A stretch of 19,161 nucleotides of DNA from an uncultured Bacilli bacterium (GCA_947625315.1 CANQOE010000006.1:1-19161); one strand, 5' to 3'. Positions 7,335 through 14,614 are shown, numbered from the stretch's first letter. Translations and numbers: made by a program. Notes: generated by a model not told the origin, from the sequence alone.

Positions 7335-7366
7335 TATCCATTCCCCCTTACTTTTGAACTAATTAT

Positions 7367-7395
7367 ATTATATCATTAAAACATTTGTTTGTAAA
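7367..7395 (-). promoter_or_regulatory. SOS-type promoter of dinD
   Basis: On the minus strand, TTTACA (7390-7395), exactly 17 bases and TATAAT (7367-7372) lie 33 bases before the ATG at 7334. The LexA-type box at 7378-7391 overlaps the end of the -35 element and the spacer. Confidence 0.75.
7378..7391 (-). promoter_or_regulatory. LexA (DinR)-type SOS box
   Basis: CAAACAAATGTTTT on the minus strand matches the Bacillus-type SOS box CGAACRNRYGTTYC at 12 of 14 positions; the palindromic core is AAACAAATGTTT. It lies inside the dinD promoter, where bound LexA would block RNA polymerase. No lexA gene is in the window. Confidence 0.72.
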
Positions 7396-7410
7396 GTTTT
7401 TTCTCAATAT

Positions 7411-7431
7411 TTTAATGATTTTTTCATTAAA
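7411..7431. repeat. 8-bp inverted repeat between dinD promoter and clpC terminator
   Basis: TTTAATGA (7411-7418) and TCATTAAA (7424-7431) are perfect inverse copies around five T. It sits just beyond the clpC terminator on the minus strand and may be a second weak hairpin. No function can be assigned. Confidence 0.4.
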
Positions 7432-7463
7432 AAACCTCGTTTCTTTGTCCAAGAAATGGGGTT
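7428..7463 (-). terminator. intrinsic terminator of clpC
   Basis: The arms 7433-7445 and 7451-7463 form 13 pairs (including two G-T type wobbles) over a 5-base loop. On the minus strand the hairpin is followed by a T run (7429-7434), 17 bases after the clpC stop codon. Confidence 0.85.
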
Positions 7464-7479
7464 CACAAGTTATTTTATT

Positions 7480-9621
7480 TTAATTTAAAATGTTTTTTAA
7501 TTTATATTTATTAATAACTTTTTTTAAATATCTAAAACCATATTTTTGATAATTAGCGTGCGCTAAAATTTCCTCATAATTTATATTATCATCTTTTAAA
7601 TTTTCTTTTAAGTATTTAATAGCTTCTTCTTTACTTATTTTATTAAAGAAAATTATATCATCAAAACGTCCTAAAAATTCTTCACTAAAATCTTTAGTTA
7701 AATCGAAATCTTCTTGCTCTTTAAACCCAACATTAATATTTTTATAAGCATTAGAAGTCATAATAATAATGGCATGGGAAAAATCAATAGCTTCCCCGTG
7801 GGCATCATGAATAACATCTTCATCCATGATTTGTAAAAATAAATTTAAAACACTAGGATGAGCTTTTTCAATTTCATCAACTAATATTATAGAATAAGGA
7901 TTATATTTTACTTGATTAAAAATAAAATCATCTTCATAACCCACATAACCATGAGAAACTCCAATTAATTTATTAACTGCTGTTTCTAAATTATATTCAC
8001 TCATATCAAGTCTTATTAAATTAATATTTAAAGCTTTACTAATTAATTTAACACTGCTAGTTTTACCTATCCCACTAGGTCCAATAAGTAACATTTTTAA
8101 ATTACTATCTTTTTTAAAATACCAAGCAATATTATCAATTAGTTTTTTAATTGCCAGTTCTTGACCATATAATTCTTGGTTTAAATTGGTTTTAATTTTT
8201 TCAATTAAAGCATCTTTATCTAAATTTAGAGGAATATTACTTTTAGATTCTACAACTTGATAAATATCTTCTTTAGTAATTAAATCTTTATTTTGATAAT
8301 TTAATTCTTTAATTTTCTTTTCTAAAGCATCTATTTTTAAACATATATCTAAAGCTTGAGCATAATTATTTTCTTTCACATAGCTTTCTTTTTGTTTATT
8401 TAAATCTTTTAATTCTTTTTCTAAAGTATTTTGCTTTATTTTATTCGTTTTGGTTCTTTTAACATGAGCACAAATACTATCAAGTAAATCGATAGTTTTA
8501 TCGGGATTTTTCTTTTTATAAATATATTTATGAGCCATCATAACTATATCTTCAATATTTTCTTTAGTTATCGTTAAATTATGGTGATTTTCATAAGCTT
8601 CTTTTAAACCAAATAATATTTCTTTAGTTTCTTCTAAAGTAGGTTCTTTAATTAAAATAGTTTCAAAACGTCTTTCTAAAGCTTTATCTTTAGCTATATA
8701 GCGTTCATATTCTTCCGTTGTTGTAGCTCCAATTAAATGAATATCTCCCCGCGCTAAATATGGTTTTAAAATATCTTTAGCATTAATAGCTCCTTCTGCC
8801 CCTCCGGCATTAACCATAGTATGAACTTCATCAACAAATAGAATAATGTTTTTATTTTTAATAACTTCTTTAATAATTTTAGTTAAACGCTCTTCAAATT
8901 CCCCGCGATATTTAGTGCCACTTACTAAGTCCCCCATCGGAAGTTCCACGATTAATTTATTTTCTAAAGAAAGAGGCACATTTTTATTTTTAATTCTTCG
9001 TGCTAATTCTTCAACAATCGCTGTTTTTCCAACTCCGGCTGGTCCAATAAGTAATGGATTACTTTTTTTCTTGCGAAGTAATACTTCAATTAGAGCATCT
9101 ACTTCTTTATCTCGGCCAATTACTTGGTCAAAACTTTCTACTTTATCATTTAAAATCGTGCCAATCGTAAATAATTCTTGATTTTTATTAATGACATCTT
9201 GCACTTTAATTTTTAATTCATCATAGATATCATCAATATTTATTCCCATTCCTAAAATAATACGAATAGCAATACCTTCTCCTTCATCAAATAAACTAAG
9301 AAGTAAATGTCTTGGGGTAACTACTCCTTTATTATTTTCTTTAGCATCTTCTAAAGCACTCGCAATAACTCTTTTTAATAAAGGCGTATATAAATTTAAA
9401 TTACAACCTTTTTTAGGAGTACCAACAATACTAATAAGTTCACTGCGAAATCTTTCATAAGTTAATTGATATTCACTTAATTTAGCTTTAAGTTCTTCGT
9501 CATTTTTTAAAATAGCCAATAATAAATGTTCACTTCCGACATAGGGATGATTTAATTTTTCCCGTTCTTTTTCTGCTTCTTTTAAAATAATACTACCATT
9601 AAAACCAAAGTTATTAAACAT
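7480..9621 (-). CDS. clpC: ClpC-type AAA+ ATPase (Clp protease unfoldase), compact form
   Basis: This 713-aa double-ring unfoldase feeds proteins to ClpP. In order: Clp N-domain (about 1-140, with HPYVGSEHLLLAIL); AAA+ 1 with Walker A GPAGVGKT (193-200), pore loop GTKYRGEFEER and Walker B VDEVH (Asp264, Glu265); a short coiled middle domain (about 385-445), ClpC-like, not ClpB-like; AAA+ 2 with Walker A GPSGIGKT (514-521), pore loop HGYVGYED and Walker B VDEIEKAHP (Asp582, Glu583). VGF (631-633) is the ClpP-binding tripeptide. Typical ClpC has about 810 aa; the shortening falls mainly in the linkers and the C-terminal small domain. AGGAGG lies 7 bases before the ATG. There are no ctsR, mcsA or mcsB neighbours and no CtsR heptad or CIRCE upstream, so control differs from Bacillus. 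It diverges from a related single-AAA protein. Confidence 0.93.
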   Translation of the reverse strand: MFNNFGFNGSIILKEAEKEREKLNHPYVGSEHLLLAILKNDEELKAKLSEYQLTYERFRSELISIVGTPKKGCNLNLYTPLLKRVIASALEDAKENNKGVVTPRHLLLSLFDEGEGIAIRIILGMGINIDDIYDELKIKVQDVINKNQELFTIGTILNDKVESFDQVIGRDKEVDALIEVLLRKKKSNPLLIGPAGVGKTAIVEELARRIKNKNVPLSLENKLIVELPMGDLVSGTKYRGEFEERLTKIIKEVIKNKNIILFVDEVHTMVNAGGAEGAINAKDILKPYLARGDIHLIGATTTEEYERYIAKDKALERRFETILIKEPTLEETKEILFGLKEAYENHHNLTITKENIEDIVMMAHKYIYKKKNPDKTIDLLDSICAHVKRTKTNKIKQNTLEKELKDLNKQKESYVKENNYAQALDICLKIDALEKKIKELNYQNKDLITKEDIYQVVESKSNIPLNLDKDALIEKIKTNLNQELYGQELAIKKLIDNIAWYFKKDSNLKMLLIGPSGIGKTSSVKLISKALNINLIRLDMSEYNLETAVNKLIGVSHGYVGYEDDFIFNQVKYNPYSIILVDEIEKAHPSVLNLFLQIMDEDVIHDAHGEAIDFSHAIIIMTSNAYKNINVGFKEQEDFDLTKDFSEEFLGRFDDIIFFNKISKEEAIKYLKENLKDDNINYEEILAHANYQKYGFRYLKKVINKYKLKNILN

Positions 9622-9681
9622 ATAAAGTCCTCCTCAAATATTCTATGATAGTTAAGGCCCAATTATTAAATTTTTATACAA

Positions 9682-9710
9682 TTGCAAATAAATAAAAATT
9701 ATGTTATAAT
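9682..9710 (+). promoter_or_regulatory. promoter for the single-AAA+ ClpC-like gene
   Basis: TTGCAA (9682-9687), 17 bases and a perfect TATAAT (9705-9710) precede AGGAAG (9725-9730) and the ATG at 9740. The -10 lies within the 11-base palindrome GTTATAATAAC (9703-9713). The clpC side of this 118-bp region shows no equally clear promoter. Confidence 0.65.
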
Positions 9711-9739
9711 AACAACTGTCTTTTAGGAAGTGATTTTAA

Positions 9740-11254
9740 ATGTTTGCACAAGACTATTATGATAGATGTAATGAAGAAACCAAAAGATTTATTATGATTT
9801 ATATGGACACATTTTCTGATATAACTAATTCTAATAATAAAATTGATTCAAAATATATATTCATTGATGGGAGAAAAAGTGAATGCTTTTATGCCACGAT
9901 TATTTTTATTTTAGCTAGTATATGGTCAGGTAATGATTTAGGAAAGATTTTTTCTAAATATTTTAATAATAATATTATAATTAATTCATATAATGAAAAG
10001 TTATTGGAAGACTTATGGAAAAAAAATGCAGATTTTATTTTTTCTAAATATACTATTCAAAAAGATTTTTTTCGTAGTAATATAAGTAACTCCTTTATTA
10101 TCGCGGCATCCCCACAAAAAGGGATTATTACTTTAGAAGATATATTTTTAAATATATTTAATTTTATTAATCCTAGAGATTTTAAAGAAATCTTTACTAG
10201 CTATCAAGTTATTGAAGATGTAAAAAATTTAAAAGTTCAAAATGAACAAAACTATGAAAATTCTAAAGAAATTTCTCAAGAAGAGCCAAGTGATTCTTAT
10301 TTTAAAAGAAATACTCCAATAAAAATTCAAAATGGAGAGAATTTAACTTTTAAAAATTATTCTTTTAATCCTTTGATTGGACGAGAAAAAGATTTGGAAA
10401 AAATGTGTGCTTTAATTAATCATAAGACTAAATCTTTAATTTTATATGGTTTACCGGGAGTTGGTAAAACAGCTTTAATTGAGGGATTAGCTTATAAAAT
10501 TCAACATAATCAAGTTCCTAATTGTTTAGCTAATAAACAAATAATTCAAATTAGTGGTTCCGAAATAATAAGTGGAACTAAATATAGAGGTATGTTTGAA
10601 GAAAGAATTCTTGAAATTATTAATGCTTTAAAAAATACTGAAGCTATTTTATTTATTGATGAGATTCACACCATTATGGGTTTAGGTAAAGTTGAAGATT
10701 CCCAAAATGACGTGGCAAATATTTTAAAGCCTTATTTAGGAAATGGTTCCTTAAAAATTATTGGAGCTACCACTAAAGAAGAATATGAACATATTTTAGA
10801 AGATGGAGCTTTCAGTCGAAGATTCAATGGCATGGAAATTAAACCTTTAGAGGATAATGAAATATTAGATATTTTAAAAGAAACTATAAATCGTTACGAA
10901 AATACCGATAATATTTATTTTGATGATAATTTAAATCAAGAGGAAATTTTAAAAATGATTATTGAATTTACTAATAATAATTTTAAAAATTATTATTTAA
11001 CTCAAGAATTGCACAATCCCGATTTTGCTTTAACTATATTAGAAAATGCTTATGCATTTGCAACTTTATATAACGAAAAATATTTAACAATAGACTATTT
11101 AATTAAAGGCATTGAAGCCATAGACTTTATTAGTGAAACTCTAAAACAGGATTTTATTAATAAAATAAAAAATTATGATAATAAAATTTTATCAAGAACG
11201 AGAGTTCAAAATAAAGTTTTATCTTTAAATAATTTAAAAAAGCCTAATAATTAG
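9740..11254 (+). CDS. single-AAA+ ClpC/ClpB D1-like protein with an unrecognised N-terminal domain
   Basis: This 504-aa protein has one AAA+ domain (about residues 210-400) closely resembling the first ring domain of ClpC: LIGREKDLEKM, Walker A GLPGVGKT (237-244), pore loop GTKYRGMFEER (279-289), Walker B IDEIH (Asp307, Glu308), sensor block IIGATTKEEYEHI (about 340-352) and arginine finger region FSRRF (Arg360, Arg361). ATPase residues are intact, so it is probably active. Residues 1 to about 170 are a domain I do not recognise, possibly a strongly diverged Clp N-domain. Residues about 170-205 look like a flexible linker, and about 400-504 are a helical tail. There is no second AAA+ domain and no ClpP tripeptide, so proteolysis through ClpP is unlikely. 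It diverges from clpC across 118 bp, which suggests a partner, adaptor or regulator of ClpC, but this is inference. Confidence 0.85.
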   Translation: MFAQDYYDRCNEETKRFIMIYMDTFSDITNSNNKIDSKYIFIDGRKSECFYATIIFILASIWSGNDLGKIFSKYFNNNIIINSYNEKLLEDLWKKNADFIFSKYTIQKDFFRSNISNSFIIAASPQKGIITLEDIFLNIFNFINPRDFKEIFTSYQVIEDVKNLKVQNEQNYENSKEISQEEPSDSYFKRNTPIKIQNGENLTFKNYSFNPLIGREKDLEKMCALINHKTKSLILYGLPGVGKTALIEGLAYKIQHNQVPNCLANKQIIQISGSEIISGTKYRGMFEERILEIINALKNTEAILFIDEIHTIMGLGKVEDSQNDVANILKPYLGNGSLKIIGATTKEEYEHILEDGAFSRRFNGMEIKPLEDNEILDILKETINRYENTDNIYFDDNLNQEEILKMIIEFTNNNFKNYYLTQELHNPDFALTILENAYAFATLYNEKYLTIDYLIKGIEAIDFISETLKQDFINKIKNYDNKILSRTRVQNKVLSLNNLKKPNN

Positions 11255-11257
11255 GCT
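11235..11257 (-). terminator. terminator of the lipoprotein gene, nested in the end of the AAA+ gene
   Basis: AGCCTAA (11241-11247) and TTAGGCT (11251-11257) pair perfectly over three bases. On the minus strand a T run (11236-11241) follows. The hairpin contains both the TAG of the plus-strand AAA+ gene (11252-11254) and part of the TAG of the minus-strand lipoprotein gene (11256-11258). Confidence 0.72.
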
Positions 11258-11801
11258 AATCATTGGCATAATTATAAACTCCATGAAGTTTTTCTAATAC
11301 TTCCCCTTCTGGTTGAATTAATATCCATTTACCATCTTCTTTTTTTAAATCTAAAACAATATTATAAGAAATAGCTTCATTAGTATTTTTCATTTGTTCT
11401 AATTTATATTTTAAATATTTTTCTTCATCATACTCGCCATCACTCATAAATTCTTCTCGATGACTTTGTAAATATTTATTAGCATCTACTTGAGCTTTAT
11501 ATAAATCATAAACGGTAACTTTTACGGTAACCTGAGCTTCATCTCCATTATAATCTTCATTTTCAATCGTATATAATAAATCTTTATATTGTCTTCTTAA
11601 AACATCTTTGTATAATTCTTTATTTTCTGTACTTAAAGATTCAGAGTCCGCTAGAGAATCAATTTCACTTATTACCTCGCCAGTTAAACTTTTATAATTA
11701 TTTAAGTATTTTTGCACAGTTTCACTAGCATCTTTTACCACACAAGAACAAGCCCCACATAAAATAATACAACTTATTAAAACCATTAATTTTTTCATCA
11801 T
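11256..11801 (-). CDS. lipoprotein of unknown function
   Basis: This 181-aa secreted lipoprotein (180 aa if the second ATG at 11798 is used, which gives better spacing from the GAGAG upstream) has a signal peptide with a hydrophobic core, VLISCIILCGAC. The likely lipidated cysteine is Cys18; a second cysteine follows at position 20. The mature part is charged and mixed alpha/beta: a helical start (ETVQKYLNNYKSLTGEVISE), a strand-rich block (AQVTVKVTVYDLYKAQV) and a closing strand DGKWILIQPEGEVLEKLHG. This layout resembles small NTF2-like lipoproteins of gut Firmicutes, but I cannot name the family. It is convergent with the AAA+ gene, with one base between the stops, and divergent from the EIIB-like gene. 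The function is unknown. Confidence 0.83.
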   Translation of the reverse strand: MMKKLMVLISCIILCGACSCVVKDASETVQKYLNNYKSLTGEVISEIDSLADSESLSTENKELYKDVLRRQYKDLLYTIENEDYNGDEAQVTVKVTVYDLYKAQVDANKYLQSHREEFMSDGEYDEEKYLKYKLEQMKNTNEAISYNIVLDLKKEDGKWILIQPEGEVLEKLHGVYNYAND

Positions 11802-11879
11802 AATCTCTCTTTCTTAATAATTATTATAATTAAGATAAAAATATTTATACAAAAAATTGTTTTAATTATTTAAAATTTG

Positions 11880-11888
11880 TGATACAAT
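11880..11888 (+). promoter_or_regulatory. extended -10 promoter for the EIIB-like gene
   Basis: TGATACAAT is an extended -10 element (TG, one base, TACAAT at 11883-11888). TTTTAA lies 17 bases upstream as a poor -35. The ATG follows 16 bases downstream, with AGGTG as ribosome binding site. Confidence 0.5.
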
Positions 11889-11904
11889 TATTTTAGGTGA
11901 TAAT

Positions 11905-12222
11905 ATGGAAACGTGGTTACAATATGTAATTATTGGTGTAGCTTTAGTTATCGTCTGTTTAATTGTTATTAAATTAAATAAACGCGATTTTCGGATTGAA
12001 GCTAATAAACTAATTAATTATTTAGGTGGTAAAGATAACATTGTCAGCGCGGAATGTAATATGAGTCGCTTTAAAGTTTTATTAAAAGATGTCTCAATTG
12101 TCAATAAAGAAGCTATTGAAAAATTAGGAGCTAAAGGCATTGTGGAAATTGATAATCAATTAAAAATTATTTTTGGAGCTAATGCTCATCAATTAAAAAG
12201 GTATATTGATGATATAATTTAA
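11905..12222 (+). CDS. membrane-anchored stand-alone PTS EIIB-like (glucose-family) domain
   Basis: In this 105-aa protein, residues about 6-24 are one membrane segment and about 32-100 match the glucose-family phosphotransferase EIIB domain: YLGGKDNIVSAECNMSRFKV, KDVSIVNKEAIEKLGAKGIV and LKIIFGANAHQLKRYID. The phosphorylated cysteine is retained (Cys51, where glucose enzymes have DACITRLR), as is the arginine four residues on (Arg55). There is no EIIC or EIIA domain and no sugar gene nearby, so it may phosphorylate an unknown permease in trans or serve a signalling role. Similar short anchored EIIB proteins occur in low-GC bacteria as far as I recall. AGGTG is the ribosome binding site, and a terminator follows directly. 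Confidence 0.82.
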   Translation: METWLQYVIIGVALVIVCLIVIKLNKRDFRIEANKLINYLGGKDNIVSAECNMSRFKVLLKDVSIVNKEAIEKLGAKGIVEIDNQLKIIFGANAHQLKRYIDDII

Positions 12223-12246
12223 AAGTGTTTAAAGCACTTTTTTTAT
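12221..12246. terminator. bidirectional terminator between the EIIB-like gene and ffh
   Basis: AAAAGTG (12221-12227) pairs with CACTTTT (12235-12241) over a 7-base loop and is followed by T on the plus strand. The arm ends also give a short T run on the minus strand, so it may also stop ffh transcripts, whose stop codon is at 12261. Confidence 0.7.
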
Positions 12247-12260
12247 TTTAAAAAACACCT

Positions 12261-13568
12261 TTAAAAAGGCATTTTCATATTTCCATTACTTAAGTTTTTC
12301 ATCATTTTCTTCATAGTTTCAAATTGATTAAGTAAGCGATTTATTTCTTCTACACTGCGACCACTACCTTTAGCAATTCGTTGTTTACGCGTAGCTTTTA
12401 AAATTTCGGGTTTACGCCGTTCTTCTTTAGTCATCGATAAAATAATGGCTTCGACATGAGCTAAGTCTTTAGGATTTAAATTGACATTATTTAAACCCAT
12501 TTTTCTCGCTCCTGGTAACATTTTTAAAATATTTTCTAAAGGTCCTAACTTTTTCATTTGTTTTAAATTAGTTAAGAAATCTTCTAAAGTATAATTTCCT
12601 TTACGCATTTTTTGCATTTGATCTTTAGCTTCATCTTCACTAATGACATCTTCAACTTTTTTAGCAATTCCTAAAATATCGCCCATATCTAAAATACGAT
12701 CAGCCATAACTTCCGGATAAAACTCCCGAACTCCATCCATTTTTTCGGAATCGCCAACTAATTTAATTGGAATATTTGTTAAATGTCTAATTGAAAGCGC
12801 CACCCCACCTTTAGTATTTCCATCCATTTTGGTTAAAATGGCCCCAGTAAGGGCTAATTTATTATTAAAACCATTGATAACATTGATGGCATCTTGACCC
12901 ATCATGGCATCAATTACTAAAAGTTTTTCATCTAAAGTAATATTATCTTCAATTGTTTTAAGTTCCTTCATTAATTCTTCATCGATTTGTAAACGTCCTG
13001 CGGTATCAATAATTATATAATCTAAACCTTCTTTTTTAGCATATTCTAAAGCTTCTTGAATAATTGTTAAAACATTAATTTTTCCTTTAGTAAATACTGG
13101 CACATTTAAACTTGCCCCAATATCCTGTAATTGTTCAATCGCAGCAGGTCGATATATATCACAAGCCACCAAAAGCGGTTTTTTATGATATCTTTTGCGC
13201 ACTAAATTGGCTAGTTTTCCCGCCATGGTGGTTTTACCACTACCTTGTAAACCACATAACATAATAACTGTTAAACCATTATTGACTTTTAAAGGAACAT
13301 AATCGCCCCCTAAAAGAGCCACTAACTCATCTTTAACTAATTTAATAAAGAGTTCATCGGGTTTTAAATTTTTGCCAACTTCTAAGCCTAAGGCTTTTTC
13401 TTTAACATTATTGACAAACTCTTTTACGACACTATAATTGACATCGGCTTCCAATAAAGCCATTCTAATTTCTCTCATAGCTTCACTAATATTTTGTTCA
13501 TTAATAATGCCCATTCCCCGAATATTTTTTAAAGCTTTACTTAGACGTTCACCCATATATTCAAACAT
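12261..13568 (-). CDS. ffh: signal recognition particle protein Ffh (SRP54)
   Basis: This 435-aa GTPase binds signal sequences and SRP RNA and targets ribosomes to FtsY and SecYEG. It has an N domain (about 1-95, start MFEYMGERLSKALKNI with the ALLEADVNYSVV helix), a G domain with GLQGSGKTT (106-114), DIYRPAAIEQL, DTAGRL (188-193) and TKMDGNTKGG, and an M domain from about 300 with the RNA-binding block GSGRSVEEINRLL and a methionine-rich end (METs in KMMKN and NMKMPF). The length is normal (about 430-450). AGGAGG lies 7 bases before the ATG, 11 bases after the ZnuA-like gene's stop, so the two are cotranscribed. The usual partner ylxM is absent, and no SRP RNA is seen in the window. Confidence 0.97.
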   Translation of the reverse strand: MFEYMGERLSKALKNIRGMGIINEQNISEAMREIRMALLEADVNYSVVKEFVNNVKEKALGLEVGKNLKPDELFIKLVKDELVALLGGDYVPLKVNNGLTVIMLCGLQGSGKTTMAGKLANLVRKRYHKKPLLVACDIYRPAAIEQLQDIGASLNVPVFTKGKINVLTIIQEALEYAKKEGLDYIIIDTAGRLQIDEELMKELKTIEDNITLDEKLLVIDAMMGQDAINVINGFNNKLALTGAILTKMDGNTKGGVALSIRHLTNIPIKLVGDSEKMDGVREFYPEVMADRILDMGDILGIAKKVEDVISEDEAKDQMQKMRKGNYTLEDFLTNLKQMKKLGPLENILKMLPGARKMGLNNVNLNPKDLAHVEAIILSMTKEERRKPEILKATRKQRIAKGSGRSVEEINRLLNQFETMKKMMKNLSNGNMKMPF

Positions 13569-13579
13569 TAAAAACCCTC

Positions 13580-14440
13580 CTAACTTAAAGTAGTATTGCG
13601 AATATTTTCAATAAATCCATTCATTATTGTTAGATAATCTTCATTATTATTATCTTCTTCATCAGTTAAAGTATTCATAACTTCGACATTAATAATATTA
13701 GCTCCAGCTTCTTCTAAACTTGTAATAAAATTATTTTTATTATCGGTATCACATAAATATAAATCTTTATAAGTTCCTGATTTAAAGTTATTGCGAATAA
13801 TATCTTCGTTTATATTTTCACTATCTAAAACAATTACATCAAACCCATAATTTCTTAAATAAGCTAATTTATTTGAAGAAACAACAATTTGATTAGAATT
13901 ATTATTTTTGGCTAAATTAGCAATATTTCTTAAATCAGCATCCATATAAGATAATGTTTCTTCTAAAGCCCCATAATTTTTTTCAATACTACTCTTTAAA
14001 GTTTTCGAAGTCGTATATTCTATTAAATTATTTTTTAAGTTTTTAGCCAACATTAAAAAGTTATTAGGACTTAACCATAATTCTTCGACCGCATATTCAT
14101 AGTTTAAGCCATAAGCTACATCGATTAATAACATCTTATCATTTTCATTTAAAAAATTTTGGGCTAAAGTTTTTTCTTTAGTTAAACCATTATAGACAAA
14201 CAAAGCCCCTTTTTGATATTCTTCTCTTTGTTTATCTGTTAAGCGATAAGTTGTAATATCAGCCCCATTAGGATATATACTTAAAACATTCTTATTATTT
14301 CCATATAAATAATCAGTTAAATATTTAATCGGATATACTGTTGTATAAACATTATTATTCTTTAATTTATCGGATCGAAAACACCCTGTTAAAAAAAGAG
14401 CTAGTACCCCAATATATAATAATTTTAAAAATTTTTGCAT
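13580..14440 (-). CDS. ZnuA-fold (cluster A-I) lipoprotein lacking the usual metal-binding histidines
   Basis: This 286-aa lipoprotein has the lipobox LTGC (Cys20). The fold matches metal-binding receptors of the ZnuA/AdcA/PsaA type: VYTTVYPIKYLTDYLYG, PNGADITTYRLTDKQ (family: GxxPHDYxLxPSD), GALFVYNGL, ELWLSPNNFLMLAKNL (family: HLWLSP) and SSNKLAYLRNYGFDVIVL (family: HDAYGYFxxxYGL). At the three positions that hold the metal ligands, histidine is replaced: Thr63, Glu120 and a serine near 183. There is no His-rich loop. It is therefore unlikely to bind Zn or Mn in the usual way. There is no ABC permease or ATPase for it here; instead it precedes ffh by 11 bases. AGGTGG lies 9-10 bases before the ATG, with a promoter at 14468-14496. 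Function unknown, perhaps a structural or signalling receptor. Confidence 0.82.
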   Translation of the reverse strand: MQKFLKLLYIGVLALFLTGCFRSDKLKNNNVYTTVYPIKYLTDYLYGNNKNVLSIYPNGADITTYRLTDKQREEYQKGALFVYNGLTKEKTLAQNFLNENDKMLLIDVAYGLNYEYAVEELWLSPNNFLMLAKNLKNNLIEYTTSKTLKSSIEKNYGALEETLSYMDADLRNIANLAKNNNSNQIVVSSNKLAYLRNYGFDVIVLDSENINEDIIRNNFKSGTYKDLYLCDTDNKNNFITSLEEAGANIINVEVMNTLTDEEDNNNEDYLTIMNGFIENIRNTTLS

Positions 14441-14467
14441 TTATTATTAGCCACCTTTACCTATTAT

Positions 14468-14496
14468 ATTTTAAAGTATTTTTAGCTTTAAATCAA
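14468..14496 (-). promoter_or_regulatory. promoter for the ZnuA-like-ffh operon
   Basis: On the minus strand, TTGATT (14491-14496), 17 bases and TAAAAT (14468-14473) lie 28 bases before the ATG at 14440. It is downstream of the terminator at 14508-14535, so the operon does not need the stronger promoter at 14615-14643. Confidence 0.5.
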
Positions 14497-14505
14497 GTAG
14501 TAAAC

Positions 14506-14577
14506 TTAAAAAGATAACTGTTTAGTTATCTTTTTAATGGTTATTAGGGTATATATCGAAAAAATTTCAATATACAT
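14506..14577 (-). CDS. possible 23-aa hydrophobic peptide in a short transcription unit
   Basis: An ATG at 14577 opens 23 codons ending in TAA at 14506-14508. The peptide begins MYIEIFSIYTLITI and ends with a basic tail containing KK and KQ, so it is hydrophobic then cationic. It lies about 30 bases after the expected start of transcription from the consensus promoter at 14615-14643, and AAGGGA is 9 bases before the ATG, a fair ribosome binding site. The last codons form the terminator hairpin, and the stop falls in the T run. It could be a leader peptide, a small membrane peptide such as a type I toxin, or a chance ORF in a small RNA. No family is recognised. Confidence 0.35.
   Translation of the reverse strand: MYIEIFSIYTLITIKKITKQLSF
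14508..14535. terminator. terminator of the short transcript, possibly also feoAB
   Basis: AAAAAGATAAC (14508-14518) and GTTATCTTTTT (14525-14535) form 11 perfect pairs over a 6-base loop, with T at the 3' side on both strands. It ends transcripts started at about 14608 on the minus strand and any read-through from feoB. Confidence 0.85.
14552..14574. repeat. imperfect inverted repeat in the short transcript
   Basis: TATATCGAAA and TTTCAATATA (9 of 10 pairs) face each other across three A. It lies just after the start of the possible 23-codon ORF and could form a hairpin covering its first codons, or be an operator. The positions are approximate to a base. Confidence 0.35.
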
Positions 14578-14614
14578 TTTTTCTTTTCCCTTTTTAACTC
14601 TTCTCAAGTTTTAT

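Noticed and set aside
8846..9181. Open frame of 111 codons on the plus strand
   Set aside because: It lies wholly antisense to the conserved first AAA+ domain of clpC, has no ribosome binding site and a Ser/Leu/Thr-rich composition typical of a shadow frame.
9622..9739. CtsR or HrcA (CIRCE) site upstream of clpC
   Set aside because: Neither the GGTCAAA heptad pair nor TTAGCACTC/GAGTGCTAA is found on either strand of the 118-bp region.
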